From NCBI GenBank assembly GCA_950295325.1, contig OX485809.1:2358001-2422000 (forward strand): a stretch of 64,000 nt of DNA, read 5' to 3'. The notes below the pieces were generated by a model. It was not told the origin of the DNA. It worked only from the letters and a program-made list of their open reading frames with translations, and made no database searches. Shown in pieces: positions 54,076 to 64,000 of the stretch; position 1 is the first letter of the stretch, and each line of letters opens with the position of its first letter. The position numbers and the translations under genes were made by a program. This DNA is from Polytrichum commune (Eukaryota > Streptophyta > Polytrichopsida > Polytrichales > Polytrichaceae).

Positions 54076-54439
54076 CGGGTCATGGCAGACTTATGAGCAT
54101 GGACATAAGCATACATGCATAAGACAAGCATGCATACACATGAGGGGCATATGGACATGGACATGTGAGTGCATGAGTGCATGGGTCTGTGGGGGTTGGG
54201 TTGATCCGGGAGATTAGTTCATATGCACGGGTGCAATGGGTTGGGATAGCGCAGATCCAAGCTAGTCTATATACAATAGGCAGCATGATGGTGGTTATAG
54301 GGATGCTCCACCATTCGTGGTTGGGATGGCAAGGGGACCACATTAAAGTAATGTGTTATTATGCATGGGAAGGGCCAGAACAGCACAAGCCCATACCATG
54401 GCTTACTTGAGGGCCACATTTTCATAACAATGTACTAAA

Positions 54440-54575
54440 TTGTCTTATTAATGTAGTCACAACAATTTTGTAGAGCTCACATAGATTCTCATGGTAAGAA
54501 TTAACATGGACCACATCAATTTTCGAACCACGTTAAATCTTTAGTTCGAATTTAGTGTGGGTCAAATTAACCCCT
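54440..54575. repeat. Dispersed repeat R1, partial copy
   Basis: ATTCTCATGGTAAGAATTAACATGG and GTGTGGGTCAAATTAA-like blocks correspond to part of the family seen at 27560-27945 and 62385-62800. It is more degraded than either. Confidence 0.45.
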
Positions 54576-55658
54576 AGATGCTTCCGGGGTCATATACGAC
54601 CCAAAATTTCAGCAAATCTTTTGTTCTGGCATCTTAGTGTATCCAATTTCAGCCAAATTTTTGAAAAAGCTACGTGACTAGAAGGGTGGCCTACTACAAA
54701 AACAGAAAAATGTGAATTTATGTAAATGTGTCACCTGTAGAATTTTTTTACCCCCACGGGGGTTGCACCATTCAATCAGGTCGATGCTTGTCCCAATAGT
54801 AGTCTGGCAATTATTAAATGACATTAGAACACATTAGCAGTTGTAGGGCAGCTAACTTCCAGTAATTGCGATGGGGTCCGTTAACCCTTCAAAACCACAT
54901 TGCAGTTGCCACATCATTCCTCCAACCCAGTTTAGAACCAGTGTAGAGTGTTCAAGATTACTTTATAACAATACTTTGAGAAGTAGATTTGGGTGTACTG
55001 TGCTATCTATGGTTCTCTATTGAGAGGATAGCCAACCTCCCAACTAGTGAACGGTTTTCCCAACAAAATCACTATATTCCTGAAAACTACTGACTTTCAA
55101 TCCTCGAATGTTGTTTCTCTCCGAATTAGAGTTGATAGGAAAAAGATGAGCACCAGATCTATGATTTACAGAAGTTCCAGAAGCACCGTTGCGGTGGGCT
55201 CTGTTCTTGTATAAAACAATATAACATTGTAACTCATGGAATGGATTAACAAATTGGAGTGAATGATGCATTGATGATGTATAGCTCTTCAATCATGGGA
55301 TTGCGTACCCATAGGTGCAACTCATAAAAACAAACACAAAAATATGTCATGGGATAAAGTCCTCTTTGTTGAAGAACATGTGACGAGCACACAATTGCCA
55401 ACAGTCATAATCACCAATTGATCATTGTTGTCAACAAAGCCCCTACAACAGACCTGGTTATCTATCTAGCAAATCATGCACAGGTGGAGCAAGCAACTCA
55501 TTTGATCTAGCTAAACAATAAGCATATTCTGGATTACTTGAACATTGTTTTAGCATTTTGCCATCAACTGATTAAAACAGGATAGATATTCATTCAGATG
55601 ACCATTTCTTTACTTCAAAATTATTTATTAATATGTTGAGACATTTGGGAGTAGAATG
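54576..55658. other. 3' flank of the HIT gene; no gene supported
   Basis: An 82-residue minus-strand frame at 55044-55292 has no recognised motif and no supported splice sites. Otherwise nothing is visible. Confidence 0.4.
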
Positions 55659-58600
55659 TTATTGAGAAACTACCCTTTCGGTTGGCAACAATTTTGAACG
55701 AACCAAGTGGGCAAGAAGCTTCGCCTCCTGCAATTTCTGTAGCGGCCGTCGGGATGCACTCTACATACAAGATCAAGAGGCAATTAGTGAACCCCTATGC
55801 ATCCAGAAGGCCCAATTTAGGCCTCTCCATCCACAAACAACATGTATTTTAGCTGCAAAGTTCAAAAATTGTGTAGTATAGCTAATTGTGTCAAAAATGA
55901 CCCTACCTATGATTAACTCATTCTTCATGTGCACTTTAATGTTGTTGAAGATTTGTTTCATTTCTAATAGCATTTTGATTAACTGTTTCACATATGAGTA
56001 CATGTGTACTTTCTCCTTGACATAATATACTAAATAAAGTTTCATCCTCATAAATATAAAAAATACGATTCTAAGACTTGGTGAGGCTCATAGAAATTAT
56101 GTGTACAGGTTATACATTAAAAGGAAGATGTGTCTGCTTTGGTTACTTCTCTTAATCAAACACCTATATTGGAGTGATATGTGGTTAGGTGTGGCTCCAA
56201 TAACAGATACCAAAAAGACATGGGTTTTAAAGAGATTGGACTACATGCTCAAGATATATAACCATTCTAGGTTCAATAGTCGACATAACTGGGGGAACCT
56301 ATATGACCACTTAATGAGCACAAGTATCTTCACTTTGGTATGTAATAAGATATTGATATGAGCTCTGAAAATTATGAGGTCAGTGGCTCCGCCCTCAATT
56401 TGGATTTGCAAACCATCTCATGCTAGTTACATATTTCATATCCTGGGAGAAGTGGGCTAGTCAGAAAAATTGAACAATTTAAGACCCATCTACCTTACGT
56501 ACCTCCGATTTCCAGAGTCCATCACCCATGCACCTTGGAATAATGTGGAAGTGGGTCTGTTGAACCAGCATGAAAATCATCGACTGATGTTACTGAAAGG
56601 TAAATATAAATACCAAGAGTGTTGTTACACAGGGTAACGCTCTATTCTTTGGATTTGTATAAATGTTCATTATACGACAACAAGGAGAAATTTATCAATA
56701 CTAACTGAAGTAGAACTGGTGAAACTACATCACATCAACATGAGTCATTCTACACTCTTTCTTGCACATCATATTACTCTGGAGAAAACTTCTACTTCTA
56801 TTGAGCATTTTGAAACTGGGAGATTCAGTATTCTTACATGGAAAATGACTTGGCCTGCTGCAACACCACTATTCACAAGCATATTGAAGGAATCTGCAAT
56901 TTTGTGCCAACAAACAACTTTATCAATTGCAATTTTTAAGTGATGTATTCATCCACATTATATGCATTAAAAATCTGTATCTAGAAGTATGAATGAGCTG
57001 AAAAGGAATAACGGGAGTGGGAATTTACCACACTGAGTGGCTGCCAGAAGGGCACTACTAATCAACGGAACTGCTGCACACATGGCTGCTGCAATCTGCA
57101 CATAATTTACCAATTTACAAAATAGAAAAGAACTTTAAACAAACTTGCAGAGCAAACATCCATGTTTTGTACCATGACATGTTTCCCTTTCAAATGGATG
57201 TGAAAATTTAGAGCTCTTCTAATGCTCGTCATGGACAAAAAGCTGATCACAAGTCAGCACCAGGCTAAATAAGACCCGTCACCAGGCATTTGCACACACA
57301 AATGAACATTGCTTGTCGATGTTTTGTGTAATCGCACCCTGCCAACTAAATTTAAAATTGATGCTAGTAAATATTGAGCCATCAAGTGGATATAAGATGG
57401 TAGGTGATCCAAACTATTGTTTGTTGCGTGACTCATGCATCAAGTGGAACATCATCAAGGTGATTTACAATTTGAAAATTTGAGCAGGTTCTGACCTGAG
57501 GCGGTGTGCATTCCAAGGAAGAAAAATGTGCTTTTGGAAGAACCAAAGAGTGCCTGCAAGATTCGTTGTTAAATCTGTCAAGTGTTCAAACCTGATATGC
57601 ATATCATATCCAGAAGACATTCTTCCAAAAACCACTACCTTCAAAATAATGAATTTTAGAATTTTTGTAACCGGGTATCCTTAGAGAGGACAGCAGTCCT
57701 ACCTTCCTATTAAGTCACCTCACATAATGAACTTACAGCTACAAATTTGGGATAATAGTTGAATTTGTCTAATCAAACATGATCTTCAATTAATCTAGTC
57801 GACTACTACATAACTAACACACAAACATGTATTCTTCCTTAAATGATCCAGTGAAGGTCTAAAATGTTACAAAACTAGTCAAGAAAATCCGATGTGTTGT
57901 AGGCCTTTAGGGCATTACCCGAAGCTGAGAGGGTTGATGTCAAGTATACATAAGCAATACTCATCTTCGTAAAGCTGGCACAAAACACATAGAACACCTT
58001 AGCCAGCTGCACAAACAAATTTTGTGGCATAGATTCGATCCTCAAGACCTTAAAATTGAAATGTGGATACATTAACTTCAAATCAGATTGCAATGTTCAA
58101 AAACACCCTCTAGGATCACACACATCTATGCAGAATGCAAACCTACTTTCGAGTGTTAAATTCTATCCCAGGAAACTTCTCCTATTTACTAATTTAAAGG
58201 TCTAGCCACACCAAGTGTTAAACGTCCTGCCAAGATATTAAAGGCCTAACAACAATAGAGAATGGCACATTAACATTCTGTGTTATTAGTGCAACTGTGC
58301 TATTATTATTATTATTATAGGATTCAAATGTCCACACTCAAGTGGTTAAGTAAACATCGACTTAATTGGTCGTTTTTTGATCATGTGAAGTACCACCTCA
58401 CTTTGAATTGAAAGTCCAGGCTTCACAGTGAGTGCCAATGATAACCTAGCCCTAAGTGGCCTCTTACCGCTTTATTTAACACATCGAGTGGCACCTCATA
58501 AGCCACGTAAGATTCGATGATAACTATGACATAAGGTGTGCTCAAAGTTCTCTGTTTGTTAATTTTCTAACATTGTGTTACCATAAGTTATAACATCATA

Positions 58601-59402
58601 ACATCTGCCAATACATGTAAACTTTGCTTGGGCCAATGATTCCAAGGAATAAGGAGGTCAAATAGATCAATTTCACCTTCAAGCATGGGGCCGCGCCATG
58701 GATGATATCACAAAACACGCATGCTGCGACTCGGGTGCTAAGCGAGCTGACCGAAACACCCTCCTCCATTTTCAAGTTCAAAAATAAACCTTCTCCCGGA
58801 CCCGTCATTTGGTCCTCCTTCGAAAGCGCTTGTGCGCTCGAGATGCCTACTTGAACCAACCTCCCTGAATTGGGGGATTCTACCCCAAGCTCAGATACAA
58901 CAAGCCTGTTATCACCAACATGATGGATTCCGCACTCATCATTTTTCTGTGCTTTCGCATCACCGTCGTCCATTTCCTTTTCTTTTTCTTTTTCCTTTAC
59001 CTCTAAACCCTCCATTTCCAAGATGGCCCACTTCTTTTTCAAGATCCTCCCTGAACCTCCACACGATTCCAACCCTAACCCTAAATTTTCTGTAGACACT
59101 GGAACTTCTGAAGGTGCATAATCTTTCTGTAATCGCACTAAAATTAGATTCTCTAAGAGCTTACACTCTCTAATACTATTTGGTCCTCTAAACTCAATAC
59201 ATGAAAGTCTCATATTCTGCCTTAACTCTGCCTCTCTATGTGTATGACCACCTTGTATATCTTGAACTCTGCTAATTCTGTCTCTGAGTCCACTTACATC
59301 TGCGAATTGATCCGATGAGGACCTTGAACTACAAGAGATTATTGGAGGAGATATGTGTGAAAAAACATTTTTCAAGCGCCGTTCTCCCATCATCTTATCC
59401 AT
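55659..59402 (-). CDS. HIT (histidine triad) family protein, seven exons, intact
   Basis: A nucleotide hydrolase/transferase-type HIT protein, closest in pattern to plant HINT3-like proteins. Exons: 59402-58677, 57974-57919, 57553-57496, 57095-57029, 56893-56838, 56556-56503, 55727-55659; all borders are GT-AG and every phase matches, giving 361 residues. Residues ~1-225 are a Ser/Glu/Lys-rich extension with no known domain. The HIT domain starts at 'CVFCDIIHGAAPCLKLYEDE' (Cys-x-x-Cys metal pair) and continues 'CILDINPLSFGHSLVLPKAH', 'AAVPLISSAL', 'FNMLVNSGVAAGQVIFH', 'THFHIIPR' and 'GDGLWKSE'. The triad H-x-H-x-H-x-x (HTHFHII) is made by joining exons 5 and 6 (FH + THFHII). Stop is TAA at 55659. 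No lesions; the only clearly intact host gene here. Catalytic role is inferred from the triad. Confidence 0.9.
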
Positions 59403-60450
59403 TGAAGTTTACTACAACATGGAAGTCTTATAAGTACATATTGCTTGTCTACAACTCTTCAGGTTGTGTGCAAGTTTGAGCTTCCACAGAAAATCTTCAA
59501 GTGTTCCTCCCTCTGTAACAGCAGCACCAAGATTTTGCCAAGCCTATCTCTGAGTTGCAATTTTCCTGAGACGCCACCCGATTCGAGCGTAAGAAATTGA
59601 ATTTCAATATAGCTTATAACAAGAGCAGTATCAATTTCTGCTTACTAGTTCAACAATCCAAGCTCCGTCTCGCCTGTACAAAGGGCTGACAGCATTACAA
59701 GGAATAAACTTAGTCCAATTCATGGTGATACACTTGATTGTAAATATGTAATTTATGTTGATCCCAACTCCAGAGACTTGCACATTATCTTATGATGTAA
59801 GGAAAAGGAACCTCAATTCAAGCTTAAATTAAAGAAAAACCAACCACAAAGATTCCGTCCAAGATAGCTTGTCCTCAAACTCAAAAGTGGGACAAATGAC
59901 ACACACTTGAATATAGAGATGCAATTCATGTTGAGCCCAAATAAAAAAAAATTCACATCCTCTCACGGTGTTGACAAAAATCTCAACTCAAGCTTGGAGA
60001 AAAGAAAAAATCAACAAAAAAACACCTCCAACATAGCTTCTCCTAAAACTCCAAAGTGGGTCAGAATTAAGGATATCTCAAAAACTGCGCAAATTTTAAA
60101 AAACTCACCAGGTTCAACCGCAATGTGAACTTACAGCTCAAATTCTATCAATCTTCTCTAAAAAAGAGCATATAAGGAGGCTCACAATGCAAAATTTGGG
60201 GCAGCCATCTCGAGTAATCGTTGAAACTCTCGGAAAACAATTTCGAGCTCCGGAATTCCTCAGACTGTGAAGCCCACCGCGTGTATTAGAACTCAAAATG
60301 ATTCTGAAAATGCTCCCAAAAAGAGCACCCAGTTCAGGAAATGGCCACATTCTAAGGTGCGAGCAATCGGAATCCACATTGGGCGTCGGAGTTTTCTGGG
60401 CCCGCAGTGAGGAGCAATTGTGGCCACTGCTTTAACCAGGGGTGCTACCG
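59403..60450. other. Upstream region of the HIT gene
   Basis: Probable 5' UTR and promoter. TTTGAGCTTCCACAGAAAATC near 59475 and GTATTAGAACTCAAAATG near 60283 have no distinctive elements. A 79-residue minus-strand frame (60138-60377) has no motif. Confidence 0.35.
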
Positions 60451-62384
60451 GGGTTAAGTTAAGGGTCCTTAACCATGGTTAGTTAGCTCTCGAGCATTTG
60501 TAATAAAATCTATTTGTTGGGCCCAGTGTATTTATTTTTGGCAAACAATTGCCAACATAGAAAGAAAAAAAATTCCAAAGATGTGCTTCTAGTCCAACAT
60601 GTTTTTTAGCTTCCTGGTCTTTACAATCAATTTCATCTCATTTTATCATTGGCAATGAATTCACGTTTTACATAAATGATATTTTCATTAAAAAATCCCT
60701 TGACAATGCTTTAAAAATGGATGATCTCAATCACTTCAAAATTGGGATGAGTTTGCATACAGTAGGTGATAAGAAAGGTCCACACAAAATGTATCCAAAT
60801 TAGAGAAAAATATCACGTGTCACTCTTTTATTGGTCAAAACATGTACAAATCCTCGTGTGTTACTTCGAGACATTAGTAATTTGGATCATTGCAAAACTT
60901 TGCTTATCACCTACGATATATTTATATGATAAAATGTACTCATATCCAAAATTTGACTTCAGCACTCCAACAATTGTTGCAAGTTCAGCTATCTTGAGAT
61001 ATTATGTAAATTAGGTGTGTTGTCCTAGTCGTTAATCCAACCCTACACAAGCTCCATGTGATCATGTTGCACATTAGCGTACCTTTCATCCATGCATGTT
61101 AAAACACTCGACCCCAATAAGCTCTAATTTGGGGTCTATGAAGTTGATTCCAATGTCAAGTTGGCTATAAAAACTAACATCCAAGCTACATACTATTTCA
61201 CAGTAACTTTATTGGATGAATATGTAGCGTGTCACCACTGCGTTTAGTTGGATCTAACACCACGTTATTGGAAAAAACGAACATGTGTTTGGCCGGCAGG
61301 GGGGCAGGGAATGGTTTCTGATGGTGATATGATGGACGTTGACAAATGGTATATATAGGTGAGAGCCACACGGGGAAGGTAACGTTAGTGATGAAGCTCA
61401 GTGTATTTTGTTGCTAAGTGACAAAGGTGGTGTATTGTGTTGTTGTTGTAACTTAAGAAGGCGGTGCAACATAACTATATATAAGCAATTCATTATGCTT
61501 GGCGAGCTTGTTTTGTTTTTTTGTTGTGAGACAAGAGGATGAGAGCTGCAACGAACTCTATTGGATTTGAGCCTGCTGGCTAGGCTAGCACCGTTCCTGC
61601 TTTTAGTGGAGCTTCTTGGGAGAGTGGGGGTTCCTTTTAGACATCCTCCTTGCTTGTTCTTTCTATTGATGAAATTTACTCTTCTTCACCCTATGGAACT
61701 ACAAGCATGTTTTTTTGTTATGTTGTTATTTTCTTTTTTTTCTACTCAACCTTCCCCTTAATTAATACATCTACCATTAGATACATACATGAGAGGCGCG
61801 TCCATATGTGAGAATTCCCTCTCACAATGATCATGTGTCTATGCAATGTAGCTCTAAAACCAATAACTCATACCAATTGAAATGTATATTGCACATAGTC
61901 ACTTTTGTTATCCATGAGCATAGCTTGTCTCAATGGCATGTTGTAGTTAGGGAACATCCATGATTTGTGTCAAAATTGTTTACTCCCAACCATTAGTACA
62001 AAGTGGGATAAAGAGGGACGAATCATCACATTTGAACGAACCTTTCATTCGTCCAACATCAAAACCTTTAAATAGTATGCAACCCAAATTTTAATGTTTT
62101 TTAGTTTATTTGATGCCCTAATTAGCAATAAAGACCACCCAAAATAATCAAATCTAGGTCATTTGAGGTGAATCAATCACAAACCTACTGGGAGTCAAGT
62201 TTACATGTTGGATGGATGAGAGGTGCACTTACATGCTATAAACCCTTTCCCCCAAAGTAGGTGTTGTGCTCAAATACGATAATCCACCTTAAAATAAAAG
62301 TTGGCTTCATTAGGTGCAAATTAGGCTCAAGTCATGTATATCCATCTTAAAAACTTGTCCAATCACATTGGGTGTACACTAAAT
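60451..62384. other. No supported gene; possible LTR-like segment
   Basis: A perfect 12-bp inverted pair GTAGGTGATAAG / CTTATCACCTAC (60757 and 60902) spans about 157 bp and could be a MITE remnant. At 61340-61760 a TATATATA box, a transcribed-looking leader and T-rich DNA resemble an LTR or promoter, but no TG...CA ends or partner were found. The hydrophobic frame at 61561-61761 is not supported. Confidence 0.35.
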
Positions 62385-62800
62385 GATAATTTTAAGTGTC
62401 GGTGGAAAACTAAGCGTGGAAATACTTAACATGGGCCACACTAGTTTGTTTAGTCATAATGAAATTATCATGGGTCCAAGAACCCAAGTCTTCATGTAAG
62501 TCGTCATGTAAGTCTTCATGAAGACTTCGTACCAACACATTACATAAATTAAAACGGTTACCTTATATCAAAAGTGGCACAAAAGCAAATAATGACTCAC
62601 ATTAATTTTCTAAAGAACAACTATTGTGGCCCAAGCTAATTTTCTACTAGGATTCTAGCGTGGGTTGAGATTTAATGTGACCCGCATTAATTCTCATTAT
62701 GAGAATAGTTGTGGGCTCTAGAAAATTATTATGGCCCACAATAATATGACTATTTAGTATACCTTTGAGATGGATCATTGTCATTAGGTTTTAAACTAAT
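62385..62800. repeat. Dispersed repeat R1, copy at right end
   Basis: It shares block order with 27560-27945: GGTGGAAAACTAAGCGTGG, GGGCCACACTAGTTTG, CATGGGTCCA, AAGTCTTCAT, AGTGGCACAAAA, AGCGTGGGTTGAGATTTAAT, and TTCTCATTATGAGAAT. A local duplication (TCATGTAAGTC, three times) is private to this copy. Confidence 0.7.
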
Positions 62801-64000
62801 CATGTTCCACATGTTTTAGGAAATTAATGTGATTTACACCCATAAAATTTAAACCTAATTTATTTTGGAACTAAATGACTTCTTCAATAAAGAAGGCATC
62901 GAAGCATAGGTCTAAGAGAAAGAATTGTTGTGATTTCCTTCAAGTTTCCATTATGTATTATGTTAAGGGTCGATTCACACTAGAGCTTGAGTGTGCTTGA
63001 CCCATGACATACAAACTATGTGATTGGTCGAGGGCTAGAGACGGTCCAATTTCACTTTACACTACACCTTGAAGCCTAAGGGACCAAAGAAATGTGAATG
63101 GATGAAAAAAACATGGCAACAAGTGGATATTGTTTCATGATCTACCGGATATTGTGTTAGGCCTATCAAAAAGTGGTGGGTTTGACGCAAAACTAGGAGC
63201 CATGACAATCAATTAAAGTGCCATTCGCTTTTTAAATACTATAATACCATGGTGGGGACCCAGACCCGAATCCGAACGTATATTTGGGTCCCTCAACATG
63301 TCCACTTTCACTCTACACTAAGGTAGAGGACCCACCAATTGCAAATTTGGATTTCTATTTCCCAAATGGATAATGCCCTTAGGTTTTCATGGTCGAGACT
63401 CTTGGTTTGTGTGTAAAACGGCCATCATTCAACAATGTCACAAGCAGTTGTCACCTTGACCAACAACACATTCTCACAAAACATGATAAGATTCACGTTT
63501 TCACCCTTGTTGTGTGATTGACTAAGGTGATTTGGTGATTTTGCATATACAAAATGTGGTTGCTAAACTGATTATCCCATTTAGTGCATGTTGCTATTTG
63601 GAAATATGCAATGCAATAACACTTTACTCAAGAGTTCAATTTTTGCTAATGAACGTTTAAAAGCTTGTTTGGACATTATAGAACATAAATGACTTTAATT
63701 AGTAAATTATTACATTCTCGTTAAATAGTTATACACCTAGTTATAGCACTACATAACTTGGAATAGTAACAAGCATTAAATGGGATAATTAGTGTAGTAC
63801 ATGAAAACCTCAACAAAAAAATTTGTTTATTAGGGTCTAGAAATGTATTAACATTTTACACCGTTGTGTTGCTCAATCAAATATTGCTTATGAGGGGCCA
63901 ACTGGTCCATGACATTCGTGGACTTATTGATAGTTAGGGCCAATTCATACAAGGTCCCAAGTCAATTGAGGTCGATTCGTTCAATCTTAGCCGTTGAGAG
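62801..64000. other. No supported gene
   Basis: No open frame of useful length, no splice-supported exons and no strong repeats seen on either strand. Confidence 0.5.

Noticed and set aside
61561-61761. Hydrophobic 66-residue frame
   Set aside because: Composition follows local T-richness, and there is no start context, splice sites or homology I can name.

Overview
The window reads as nuclear DNA of a land plant: spliced genes with GT-AG introns, an NB-ARC/LRR immune receptor, cytochrome P450 exons, CACTA-type DNA transposons, solo LTRs and short (CCCTAAA)n tracts. Nothing fixes the species. The long introns, transposon load and RPW8-like receptor would suit a non-flowering plant, but that is a weak inference. 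I saw no rRNA, tRNA, CRISPR or organellar genes.

Layout. (1) 1-460: minisatellite with a 109-bp higher-order period. (2) 1.2-5.7 kb, minus strand: a CACTA TNP2-type transposase in three open exons whose splice phases agree, with a ~198-bp tandem array in one intron. (3) 8.5-16.2 kb, plus strand: a TnpA-like gene (Transposase_24 region, coiled coil, acidic linker, degenerate FCP1-like HAD domain, then a TNP1-like exon), broken by a poly-C frameshift and by a 996-bp solo LTR with a 5-bp target duplication. A CACTA right terminus lies at 17345. (4) 17.8-21.6 kb: an NLR gene split between NB-ARC and LRR by a second solo LTR (972 bp, TSD GGGAC). Removing the LTR and one TSD copy restores a 948-codon frame. 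A third, 5'-truncated LTR follows at 21.7-22.2 kb, then a P450 fragment.

(5) 24.4-48.8 kb, minus strand: one P450 gene in four exons whose splice phases match, carrying two nonsense codons. Its first intron is 18,853 bp because it contains (6) a ~17.6-kb element at 30514-48121. The element has CACTA-containing inverted ends and a candidate 4-bp CCAT duplication. It encodes no TNP2 transposase. It carries two divergent multi-exon genes: on the left a DUF7869-like protein, on the right a ~1,590-codon protein with a ParB/DGQHR-like 'DGQHS' motif, acidic and coiled-coil parts and a C-terminal FCP1-like HAD domain. The 5' regions and most introns of both genes hold about 25 copies of a palindrome, TTACGGACGCGCGTCCGTAA, including a 97-bp-period array. 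This is the best candidate here for an undescribed system. Part of a second copy of the element lies inverted just upstream of the P450.

(7) 50-64 kb: MITEs, dispersed repeats and one apparently intact host gene, a seven-exon HIT (histidine triad) protein on the minus strand at 55.66-59.40 kb. I could support no gene beyond 60.4 kb.
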